A DNA stretch of 64,000 nt from contig JAFSOU010000122.1 in assembly GCA_017443265.1 (NCBI GenBank), forward strand, positions 27,863-91,862, given 5' to 3'. The position numbers and the translations under genes were made by a program. The DNA comes from Bacteroidales bacterium. GTDB lineage: Bacteria; Bacteroidota; Bacteroidia; Bacteroidales; P3. The notes beneath the pieces are model-generated. The model was not told the origin of the DNA. It saw only the letters and a list, made by a program, of their open reading frames with translations, and searched no databases. Positions 17,971 to 28,005 of the stretch are shown here, one piece after another; the stretch's first letter is position 1; every line of letters starts with the position of its first letter.

Positions 17971-18062
17971 TGCCGAAAAGGGTATGCCACTTTACACAAA
18001 TACCTGCACGCGTGGCGCTACCTGAAAGGTCTCGAACCCGACACCAGTTTGATTGAGGGATA
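17840..18062 (+). pseudogene. ligA start fused to the tail of an HD-domain gene
   Basis: The first 43 codons equal the N-terminus of LigA. After 17970 the sequence changes, and in another frame it reads KYLHAWRYLKGLEPDTSLIEG then a stop at 18062. This matches the C-terminus of the nucleotidase-HD protein at 13488 (KYLHAWRFLKGLAPHTSNIMD) but is clearly diverged from it at DNA level. In the ligA frame translation stops after 61 residues. It is a junction of two gene fragments and not a working gene. Confidence 0.75.
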
Positions 18063-18100
18063 GGGAGTTTTTTTATCAAAAATGCCAATTTTATAGACTA

Positions 18101-18156
18101 TAATCCAAAAAAAATATAATATTTTTGGATTGTAATCCAAAAAATAAGTATATTTG
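18101..18156 (+). promoter_or_regulatory. Promoter and operator-like repeats of the DUF4143-type ATPase
   Basis: A -33 TTTG (18124-18127) and a -7 TATATTTG (18149-18156) are 21 bp apart. The word TAATCCAAAAA occurs at 18101 and 18133, spaced 32 bp, with an inverted copy at 18122-18131. Together they make a near-palindrome TTGGATTGTAATCCAA at 18125-18140 that overlaps the -33 element. A repressor binding here would block the promoter. Confidence 0.6.
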
Positions 18157-18175
18157 CAAAAACAAATATATAGTC

Positions 18176-19300
18176 ATGATAAAACGGGAATTGATAGAAG
18201 TTGTTGAAAAACAATTATTTAAAGGAAAAGCAATAGTTGTTGTTGGTCCACGTCAAGTGGGCAAAACTACTTTGTTGAAAGAGATAGTGAGCAGAAGCAA
18301 TCGTAATGTTCTGTTGCTTAATTGCGATGAACCAGAGGTGGTTGCTATGCTTACCGCCACAAATGTTGTTAAACTTCGCTCAATTATTGGTGAACACGAT
18401 TTGGTGGTGATAGATGAAGCTCAAAAGGTGGACAATATAGGATTGACGCTAAAATTGATTGTGGACAATATCGAAGGTGTTCAGGTTATAGCTTCCGGAT
18501 CTTCGGCATTTGAATTGCGCAACCGTCTTAACGAGCCGTTGACTGGGCGCAAATTCGAATATCAGATGCTTCCTGTTTCCAGCGGTGAAATGATCGGCAC
18601 CTATGGACTTATTGAAGAGAAACGCACTCTTGAAAATCGTTTAGTGTACGGGTCATACCCTGATATTATAACCCATCCTGAAGCTTCGCAGCGTTTGCTT
18701 GCCGAGCTAACACAAAGCTATCTTTACAAAGACATACTGACTTTAAATGACATACGCAAACCGCAGCTAATCGACCGTCTGTTGCAAGCCCTTGCCTTTC
18801 AGGTTGGCAACGAAGTGTCCATAAATGAACTTTCACGTACTCTGCAAACCGACAACAAAACCATCGACAAATATATTGTTTTGCTGGAAAAATGCTATGT
18901 GATATTTCATTTGGGAGGACTAAGTCGTAATCTGCGTGCCGAATTGAAAAATGCTAAGAAGTATTATTTTTACGACAATGGTGTGCGCAATGCGGTGATA
19001 CAGCAATTTACCCCAGTTTCGATGCGTAACGACATGGGCGCGTTGTGGGAAAATTTCTTTGTCGCCGAACGCATAAAATTCAACAATTACCGTGGTTATT
19101 ATGGACATTCTTATTTCTGGCGCACGGTACAACAACAGGAAATCGACCTTGTGGAGGATTGCGACGGCTGTCTTACTGCCTTTGAGATGAAATGGAACAG
19201 TGCAAAGAAAGTACGGTTCCCAAAAAGTTTTACAGATGCATATAATGTAAAGGAAACAGTTGTGATAACCCCCGAAAACTACCTTGATTATCTGACATAA
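18176..19300 (+). CDS. AAA_14 / DUF4143 family ATPase
   Basis: A 374-residue protein of the widespread ATPase family with an N-terminal AAA_14 domain and a C-terminal DUF4143 domain. The Walker A motif is VVGPRQVGKTTLL (about residues 22-34) and Walker B is DLVVIDEAQKVDN (about residues 78-90). SGSSAFELRNRLNEPLTGRK follows as a sensor region. The C-terminal part has LSRNLRAELKNAKKYYFYDN and EIDLVEDCDG, a PD-(D/E)XK-like pattern. The family's cellular role is not established. I chose the ATG at 18176 because the upstream 17 codons overlap the promoter. The gene is more AT-rich than its neighbours and lies between the two copies of the ligA start, so it is probably a recent insertion. Confidence 0.85.
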   Translation: MIKRELIEVVEKQLFKGKAIVVVGPRQVGKTTLLKEIVSRSNRNVLLLNCDEPEVVAMLTATNVVKLRSIIGEHDLVVIDEAQKVDNIGLTLKLIVDNIEGVQVIASGSSAFELRNRLNEPLTGRKFEYQMLPVSSGEMIGTYGLIEEKRTLENRLVYGSYPDIITHPEASQRLLAELTQSYLYKDILTLNDIRKPQLIDRLLQALAFQVGNEVSINELSRTLQTDNKTIDKYIVLLEKCYVIFHLGGLSRNLRAELKNAKKYYFYDNGVRNAVIQQFTPVSMRNDMGALWENFFVAERIKFNNYRGYYGHSYFWRTVQQQEIDLVEDCDGCLTAFEMKWNSAKKVRFPKSFTDAYNVKETVVITPENYLDYLT

Positions 19301-19481
19301 TAACAATTAACCCCAAATAGCTAATTCTAATTTCAAAAAGTCAAACTGTTTTCAACCGTTTTATTCTCTTTAATGTAAATCACAACAAATTCTTATTATT
19401 TGAGTTATATATGTATTAGTTCAACTTTTGCAGTGTGAAAATAGTTTTTTTCGACAATAATGTATGAACTAATACAACGTT

Positions 19482-22668
<3,187 letters not shown>

Positions 22669-22789
22669 TTAGGAATTCGGAACCTTTAGCTCAGCGCAGC
22701 CAATGCGTAGTTCGGAAGTTATTGCTCGACGTTAGCCAATTCGGAGTTTGGAGTTGAACGTACTCACAGATCACTGTTCACCATCACTT

Positions 22790-22876
22790 ACACTTTTTAG
22801 TCGCACTTTTTGTTGTTTTACTACACTTTTTAGTCGCACTTTTTGTAAAATTCCACACTTTTCTGTCGCAGTTGGG
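22790..22876 (+). repeat. Imperfect direct repeats of 32-33 bp
   Basis: Two identical 24-nt cores, both beginning ACACTTTTTAGTCGCACTTT, start at 22790 and 22823. A diverged third (ACACTTTTCTGTCGCAGTTG) starts at about 22855. Confidence 0.7.
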
Positions 22877-22988
22877 TAAAAATGTGCATTTTTGCAGAAA
22901 GAAATGTTGAGTAAAATAGCAGAGGAATGTGTTCACTTCATAAAAGAGCATAAAATAATTTTATAATGATCTAACACTCCTCAAAACA

Positions 22989-23073
22989 GCCCCGAAGGGG
23001 CGACAGATTACAGCCGGTGGTGTGAACCGCCGGTCAGGAAATATCACCCACAACCATAGAGCCCCGAAGGGGC
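22989..23073. repeat. Interspersed palindromic repeat element
   Basis: GCCCCGAAGGGGC occurs at 22989-23001 and 23061-23073. Between them 23014-23021 pairs with 23026-23033 (CCGG stem with one G-U). Two identical 5-bp stems with GAA loops flanking a longer hairpin look like a REP-type intergenic element. Confidence 0.65.
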
Positions 23074-23321
23074 AACAAAAAAAAATCAGGCTGTCTGGCC
23101 AAAAGTCGGCAGCATGTTTTATTATTTGGTTTCAAAATTTTGTACAGATAAACGAGAAAAAATCGTTTTTCTGTAAAATTTTATTTGCAAATTCCTAGTC
23201 CGCAACAACAAGGGAAAAAAGAATAATCAAAACCATTGTTGTATTCCTTTAAAAATCAATCATTTCCATCTTTTTCTGAACGCCAATCGCAAATCATTCG
23301 CAATTTTACAAAAAAAAATCG

Positions 23322-23329
23322 TATATTTG
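23322..23329 (+). promoter_or_regulatory. Promoter -7 element of the polyene-like operon
   Basis: TATATTTG followed by CA, 38 bp before the acyl carrier protein ATG. No clear -33 TTTG is visible. Confidence 0.65.
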
Positions 23330-23367
23330 CACTTTTAATTTTCGTAAAAAGATAATAAAAAAATACA

Positions 23368-23625
23368 ATGGAAGAACTGATATTAGAGCTTAAGAAACAG
23401 ATAATTGAGGTGCTCAACCTCGAAGACATGAAACCTGAGGACATCGACGAAAACGCTCCTCTTTTTGGCGAAGGTCTGGGTCTCGACTCCATCGACGCGC
23501 TGGAACTCATAGTGCTGATGGAGAAGAACTACGGCATCAAGCTGAACTCCGCCGCCGAAGGCAAGGACGTATTCAAATCGGTACGCGTGATGGCCGAATA
23601 CATCCAGGCTCACCGTACAAAATAA
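23368..23625 (+). CDS. Acyl carrier protein of the polyene-like cluster
   Basis: An 85-residue carrier protein. The phosphopantetheine serine lies in GLGLDSIDALELIVLMEK (DSID, about residue 39), and the helices around it are acidic, as usual. It would carry the growing acyl or polyene chain as a thioester in the cytoplasm. The DSID motif and its position directly ahead of a ketosynthase point to a dedicated carrier and not the housekeeping AcpP. First gene of the operon. Confidence 0.9.
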   Translation: MEELILELKKQIIEVLNLEDMKPEDIDENAPLFGEGLGLDSIDALELIVLMEKNYGIKLNSAAEGKDVFKSVRVMAEYIQAHRTK

Positions 23626-23638
23626 GCCTTTTCTTTTG

Positions 23639-25882
23639 ATGGGAGACGCGATTGTAGTAACGGGGATGGGCATCGTTACGGGCATCGGTGTGGGCGTTGA
23701 GTCCACGCTCGATTCTCTTATGCACTGTCGTTCGGGCGTGGGTGCCGTCAGGTCCCTTAGCACCGCGCATACCGACATTCCCGTGTGCGAAGTGCCGATG
23801 ACCGAAGGCGAGATGCGCCAACGGCTCGGCATCCCTGCCGACGTGGTAACCACCCGCACTCCCTTGCTCTCCCTTATTGCCATGCGCGAAGCCTTGCAGC
23901 AGTCGCTCCTACAACCCGATGGCGGCCGTGTAGCGTTGATAAACGGCACCACCGTTGGCGGCATGGAGAAAAGCGAACAGCTGTACCTCGCTTTCTTCGA
24001 CGACAAAGATGTGGCCTACATCTCGGCCCACGACTGCGGTGCAGGGACTGCTTTCGCTGCCGATTTCTTCGGCCGTTTCTCGCAGACCACCACCATCTCC
24101 ACCGCCTGTTCTTCGGCCTCCAACGCCATCATCCTCGGCGCCAACCTCATCAAGAGCGGCAGGGCCGACAAAGCCGTGGTGGGCGGCACCGAGTGCCTGA
24201 GCAAGTTCCACCTCAACGGTTTCAACACACTGATGATTTTGGACCGCGAGCGCTGCCGTCCGTTCGACGATGGCCGCAACGGCCTTAACCTCGGCGAAGG
24301 TGCTGCTTTCCTTGTGATAGAACGCGAGAGCGATGCCAAGGCCCGTGGGGCGAAGATTCTCTGCACCCTCGAAGGCTATGCCAACAGCTGCGACGCTTTC
24401 CACCAGACGGCTACCTCGCCGGAAGGGGAGGGGGCTTATTTGGCTATGACACAGGCTCTTGCCGACAGCGGACTGCAGCCTTCCGACATCGACTACATCA
24501 ATGCACACGGCACGGGCACGCAAAACAACGACTCCAGCGAGGGCAACGCCATACTGCGGGTGTTCGGCAACAACTACCCGCCGATTTCCTCCACCAAAGC
24601 CTTTACAGGCCACTGCACAAGCGCCGCAGGCAGCGTGGAGGCGGTGATTTCCATACTTGCCATGCAACACGGCTTTATCCCTCCGAGCCTCGGTTTCGAG
24701 ACGCCTATGGCCGACGTGCCTGTGGTGCCGCAAAAGACCTTGAAAACTGGCGTTTCGCTAACCCATGTTATGACAAACTCTTTCGGTTTCGGAGGCAACG
24801 ACTCATCGCTGATTTTTGGGAAATACCAACCAGAAAAACAGATACTTGCAACCAGTGCTTACGACGAAAAACGCAGGGTGTTTATTGGCGCGGCTTCGCA
24901 AATAAGTGTGCAACATCCTCTTGGCGAGGAATGGTTTGAAAATCCGATCTTTTACAACGAAAAATATGTCAGGGCTCTGTCGCCTGACTATAAGCAATTT
25001 ATCGACCCAAAGGCCGCACGTCGCATGGGCGCTGTGCTGAAACGTGCCCTCACCACTGCATTGTCGGCTTTGAAGGATAGAGATGTTGCTGATTTGCAGG
25101 CGGTTATTACTGGCACGGGCTTGGGCTGTATCGAAAATACCGAGAAATTTCTCCGCGCTATGGTTGTGGACGGCGAACAGCTGCTCACTCCGACCTATTT
25201 CATGCAGTCCACGCACAACACCATAAGCTCGCAGGTGGCGCTCAACCTGCACTGCCATGGCTACAACTGCACCTACTCGCAACGCGGGGTGTCGTTCGAA
25301 AGTGCCCTGCAGGACGCTTTTCTGCAGTTCAAACTTGGAAAACTCAGCAACGCGCTTGTCGGCGGGCACGACGAGATGACGCCCGACTACTACGACCTTC
25401 TGGACAAGGTACATTTTTGGGACGGCACCTTTGCCGGCGAAACAGCCGCCTGGCTCTATCTGGAAAACGGTCGCAAATCCGACACTTGGTGCGAACTGCT
25501 TGACACTCAACTGTTTTTCCGCCCAAGCGAAGGTGATTTGCATAATGCCATCGACGCAATGCTGCTGAGGCACGGACTGCAACGTTCCGACATCGCCGCT
25601 GTGATGACGGGCAAGGACGAAAATGCCGAAAACAACCGTCCGTACGACGATTTCTGCCGTCTGTTGCCGCAGGCTGCTGTGCTACGTTACAAACATCTTT
25701 TCGGCGAAGGTTTCACCATGCCGGCCATGGGAATCTACGCTGCGGCCGTGTGCCTGAAAAATGGCAGGATTCCTTCATTTTTGATTGAAAACAAGGGCCA
25801 AGTAATTGACAATCCGCAAAATATACTAATTGTAAATTGTTTTAAAAACGCTGAATATTCATTAACATTGCTCTCTAAATGA
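23639..25882 (+). CDS. Fused beta-ketoacyl synthase and chain-length-factor-like protein
   Basis: A 747-residue protein starting at the ATG at 23639; a TTG lies one codon earlier. Residues 1-400 are a complete ketosynthase: VVTGMGIVTGIG, the nucleophile C157 in STACSSAS, H290 in NAHGTGT, H325 in FTGHCTSAAG, and NSFGFGGNDSSLIF. Residues 405-745 form a second ketosynthase-like half in which the active-site region reads TYSQRGVSFESAL (about 545-557) with no Cys. This resembles the Ketoacyl-synt_2 chain-length-factor proteins that are usually a separate gene in flexirubin and aryl polyene clusters. The pair would extend a chain on the carrier protein while the second half sets its length. The next gene overlaps by 4 bp. 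Confidence 0.85.
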   Translation: MGDAIVVTGMGIVTGIGVGVESTLDSLMHCRSGVGAVRSLSTAHTDIPVCEVPMTEGEMRQRLGIPADVVTTRTPLLSLIAMREALQQSLLQPDGGRVALINGTTVGGMEKSEQLYLAFFDDKDVAYISAHDCGAGTAFAADFFGRFSQTTTISTACSSASNAIILGANLIKSGRADKAVVGGTECLSKFHLNGFNTLMILDRERCRPFDDGRNGLNLGEGAAFLVIERESDAKARGAKILCTLEGYANSCDAFHQTATSPEGEGAYLAMTQALADSGLQPSDIDYINAHGTGTQNNDSSEGNAILRVFGNNYPPISSTKAFTGHCTSAAGSVEAVISILAMQHGFIPPSLGFETPMADVPVVPQKTLKTGVSLTHVMTNSFGFGGNDSSLIFGKYQPEKQILATSAYDEKRRVFIGAASQISVQHPLGEEWFENPIFYNEKYVRALSPDYKQFIDPKAARRMGAVLKRALTTALSALKDRDVADLQAVITGTGLGCIENTEKFLRAMVVDGEQLLTPTYFMQSTHNTISSQVALNLHCHGYNCTYSQRGVSFESALQDAFLQFKLGKLSNALVGGHDEMTPDYYDLLDKVHFWDGTFAGETAAWLYLENGRKSDTWCELLDTQLFFRPSEGDLHNAIDAMLLRHGLQRSDIAAVMTGKDENAENNRPYDDFCRLLPQAAVLRYKHLFGEGFTMPAMGIYAAAVCLKNGRIPSFLIENKGQVIDNPQNILIVNCFKNAEYSLTLLSK

Positions 25883-26229
25883 TACGATTGATATTGTTGA
25901 GTCTTCTACAGTCGCTGTTGCTTGCGCTAGGACAGGTCTTTATGAAATTTGCCACCGAGTGGGAGGGCCGATTTGAGTGGTCGTGGCGCATTTTCACCAA
26001 TTGGTGGCTTTTGGCCGCAGGCGGTGCTATGGCGGCAGCTACAATCCTTTGGATGTATCTGTTGAAAAATCATGACCTTTCGGTAGTGCATCCGCTATCG
26101 GGAGCCAGTTTTATTTTTAGTATGGTTTTGGCGTGGATTTTCTTTGGCGAGAATATTCCGCTAATACGCATTTTGGGCGTGGCTCTTATCATTGGAGGTA
26201 TGTATTTTATTACAAGAAGTGCGTTATGA
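25879..26229 (+). CDS. Small SMR/EamA-like four-helix membrane protein
   Basis: A 116-residue protein with four predicted membrane segments: LILLSLLQSLLLALGQVFM, WWLLAAGGAMAAATILWMYL, a segment around FIFSMVLAWIFFGE and ILGVALIIGGMYFI. The layout and the SVVHPLSGASFIF / ENIPLIRILGVALIIGG pattern match small multidrug-resistance and half-EamA proteins, which work as dimers in the inner membrane. Overlaps both neighbours by 4 bp, so it is translationally coupled. It may flip or export an intermediate; that role is inferred. Confidence 0.75.
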   Translation: MIRLILLSLLQSLLLALGQVFMKFATEWEGRFEWSWRIFTNWWLLAAGGAMAAATILWMYLLKNHDLSVVHPLSGASFIFSMVLAWIFFGENIPLIRILGVALIIGGMYFITRSAL

Positions 26230-26867
26230 AAAAAGTTTTGAGTTGTTTTTTGCCGTTTCTCCCGCTGCTTTTGGCTGTGTCGTTTGCTGTGGCTCAGCCT
26301 TCGGGATTCACCCGTCTTTCCGATGCCGAAAAAACGGCTTTGCTTTCGGCGATGAACGACAATTTCCAGTCGATGCAATGCGATTTCCGTCAGGAGAAAA
26401 AATCGGCACTTTTTGACGAAGTGTCTGTCAGTGAAGGTGTTATGTATTTTAAAAAACCGTCGTCGCTGCGATGGGAATACACCAAACCCACTGTGTCGGT
26501 GGTAGTTATGAATGGCACCAAAGTAAAAGTTACCGATGCCGACGGCAAGGAACAGGGCAAGGGCGGACGTATGTACCGTCAGATGGCCGCACTGATTACC
26601 GGCGTGGTGAGCGGCAGGGAGCTCGACGACGGCAAGAATTTCAAGAGCGAGTTCTATGTCGGCGCCAATGCCTATTGGATTAAGCTGACACCCGCCAACC
26701 GCCGTCTGAAAGCCTTTTTCAACCATCTGGAACTGACTTTGGACAAGCAAAAGATGGTGGCTGTGAAAATGTTTATGAACGAAAAGGAGGGCGACAGCAC
26801 CACCATCACTTTCAGCAACCACAAAGTGAACGCCGCCATCGATGATAAAGTGTTTAACCTCAAATAA
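26226..26867 (+). CDS. LolA-like periplasmic carrier of the polyene-like cluster
   Basis: A 213-residue protein with a signal peptide (PFLPLLLAVSFAVAQP). The body has LolA features: NDNFQSMQCDFRQEKKSALF, VSEGVMYFKKPSSLRWEY, YWIKLTPANRRLKAFF and STTITFSNHKVNAAIDDKVF. LolA folds as a half-barrel that carries lipids through the periplasm, and LolA-like genes are a standard part of aryl polyene clusters. It starts in the ATGA overlap with the preceding gene; a longer frame would run into that gene. Confidence 0.85.
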   Translation: MKKVLSCFLPFLPLLLAVSFAVAQPSGFTRLSDAEKTALLSAMNDNFQSMQCDFRQEKKSALFDEVSVSEGVMYFKKPSSLRWEYTKPTVSVVVMNGTKVKVTDADGKEQGKGGRMYRQMAALITGVVSGRELDDGKNFKSEFYVGANAYWIKLTPANRRLKAFFNHLELTLDKQKMVAVKMFMNEKEGDSTTITFSNHKVNAAIDDKVFNLK

Positions 26868-26872
26868 TTGCT

Positions 26873-27244
26873 ATGATAGACGGGAGTTTTTACACTATTG
26901 TCGGCACCTACGATACAGACCCGCTGCACATACGTCGCGAGATAGTGTTCCGTATGGACCACGTCATTTTTAAGGCGCATTTCCCCGACAAACCCATTGC
27001 TCCGGGCGTTTGCACTTTAGAGATTATCCGTCAGCTGGTTACCGAGGTCGTAGGCAGCGAAATCCGCATCCCGACGGTGAAAAATATGAAATTCCTGAAC
27101 CTTATGACTCCGGCCGAAGGCAAGGTGTTTGCCTTTGATATACAGTTGGTTGCACAAACCGAAACGCTGTATTCCGCCAAGGCAACAATTTCCGACCCCG
27201 AATCGACAGTCGTTAAAGCAAGCCTGCTTTGCGAGAAACATTGA
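26873..27244 (+). CDS. Hotdog-fold 3-hydroxyacyl-ACP dehydratase
   Basis: A 123-residue hotdog-fold protein close to FabZ in pattern: FKAHFPDKPIAPGVCTLEII holds the active-site His (about residue 35), followed by a central-helix acidic residue and KNMKFLNLMTPAEG. It would remove water from the 3-hydroxyacyl chain to create the double bonds of a polyene. Six bp after the LolA-like gene and overlapping or abutting the next glycosyltransferase. Confidence 0.82.
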   Translation: MIDGSFYTIVGTYDTDPLHIRREIVFRMDHVIFKAHFPDKPIAPGVCTLEIIRQLVTEVVGSEIRIPTVKNMKFLNLMTPAEGKVFAFDIQLVAQTETLYSAKATISDPESTVVKASLLCEKH

Positions 27245-27267
27245 GATATTCACCAAATGCCCCGACG

Positions 27268-28005
27268 ATGAGAGCCTGCGCCATTATACCTACTTACAAT
27301 AATCTGGCAACCCTTCCGTCGGTTATAGGTGATGTGGCGGCGATAATCCCCGACATAATCGTGGTAAACGACGGCTCCACCGACGGCACTTCCGAATACC
27401 TTGCTACGGTGTCCGACAATGTTACCGTGGTTTCCTATCCTAAAAACCGTGGCAAAGGCTATGCCCTGCGCCATGGCTTTAAAGCCGCTCTGCAAAAGGG
27501 TTTCGACACTGCCGTAACCCTCGACTCCGACGGCCAGCACCTCGCTTCGGACATACCCACGATGCTCGACTGCTACGCCGCCGATGAAGGGAGTCTTGTT
27601 GTGGGCAGCCGCAAGTTCGACAACCCCAATATGCCGTCGAAAAACAGCTTTGCCAACCGTTTCTCCAATTTCTGGTTCACGGTGCAGACCGCCCGTCGTC
27701 TGCCCGACACACAGACGGGTTTCCGTGTGTATCCGCTGAAAAAGATCGGTCGTCACAATCCGCTAAACAACCGCTACGAGGCTGAACTTGAAATACTTGT
27801 GCGTTGTGCTTGGCGCGATGTGGATATAAAATCCTGTCCCATAAACGTTTACTACCCACCGCAGGAGGAACGTGTGAGTCATTTCCGGCCCACCATGGAT
27901 TTTGTGCGTATCAGTCTGCTAAACACTGTGTTATGCCTGCTTGCCGTGGTTTACGGCTATCCGTCGATGGGAATACGAAAACTGATTAAATTGCTGAAGA
28001 AGTGA
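27268..28005 (+). CDS. GT2 glycosyltransferase of the polyene-like cluster
   Basis: A 245-residue family 2 glycosyltransferase: CAIIPTYNNLATLPSVI, VVNDGSTDGTSEYL and VTLDSDGQHLASDIP (DXD site). It is of the dolichol-phosphate-mannose-synthase type and ends in a hydrophobic patch (LLNTVLCLLAVVYGYPS). Two starts are possible. I prefer the ATG at 27268, which begins the family's conserved strand; the earlier one at 27229 would overlap the dehydratase by 16 bp. Similar enzymes occur in aryl polyene clusters. Confidence 0.85.
   Translation: MRACAIIPTYNNLATLPSVIGDVAAIIPDIIVVNDGSTDGTSEYLATVSDNVTVVSYPKNRGKGYALRHGFKAALQKGFDTAVTLDSDGQHLASDIPTMLDCYAADEGSLVVGSRKFDNPNMPSKNSFANRFSNFWFTVQTARRLPDTQTGFRVYPLKKIGRHNPLNNRYEAELEILVRCAWRDVDIKSCPINVYYPPQEERVSHFRPTMDFVRISLLNTVLCLLAVVYGYPSMGIRKLIKLLKK

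Larger units (their letters stand above)
22669..23367. other. Long intergenic region with several repeats
   Basis: No gene seen in 699 bp. It contains a GTGATCTGTGA-type word repeat (about 22765-22782), a 33-bp direct repeat (22790-22876), a repeat element with GCCCC-GAA-GGGGC hairpins (22989-23073), and the promoter of the polyene-like operon (23322-23329). Confidence 0.7.

Noticed and set aside
18176..19300. DUF4143-type ATPase as a toxin or defence gene
   Set aside because: The domain is an AAA ATPase with a nuclease-like C-terminus, but no partner gene or defence island is nearby, so only the family name is supported.
22989..23073. GCCCC-GAA-GGGGC hairpins as terminators
   Set aside because: The stems are only 5 bp and are not followed by a T run, and they recur as a pair with a further hairpin between, which suits a repeat element better.
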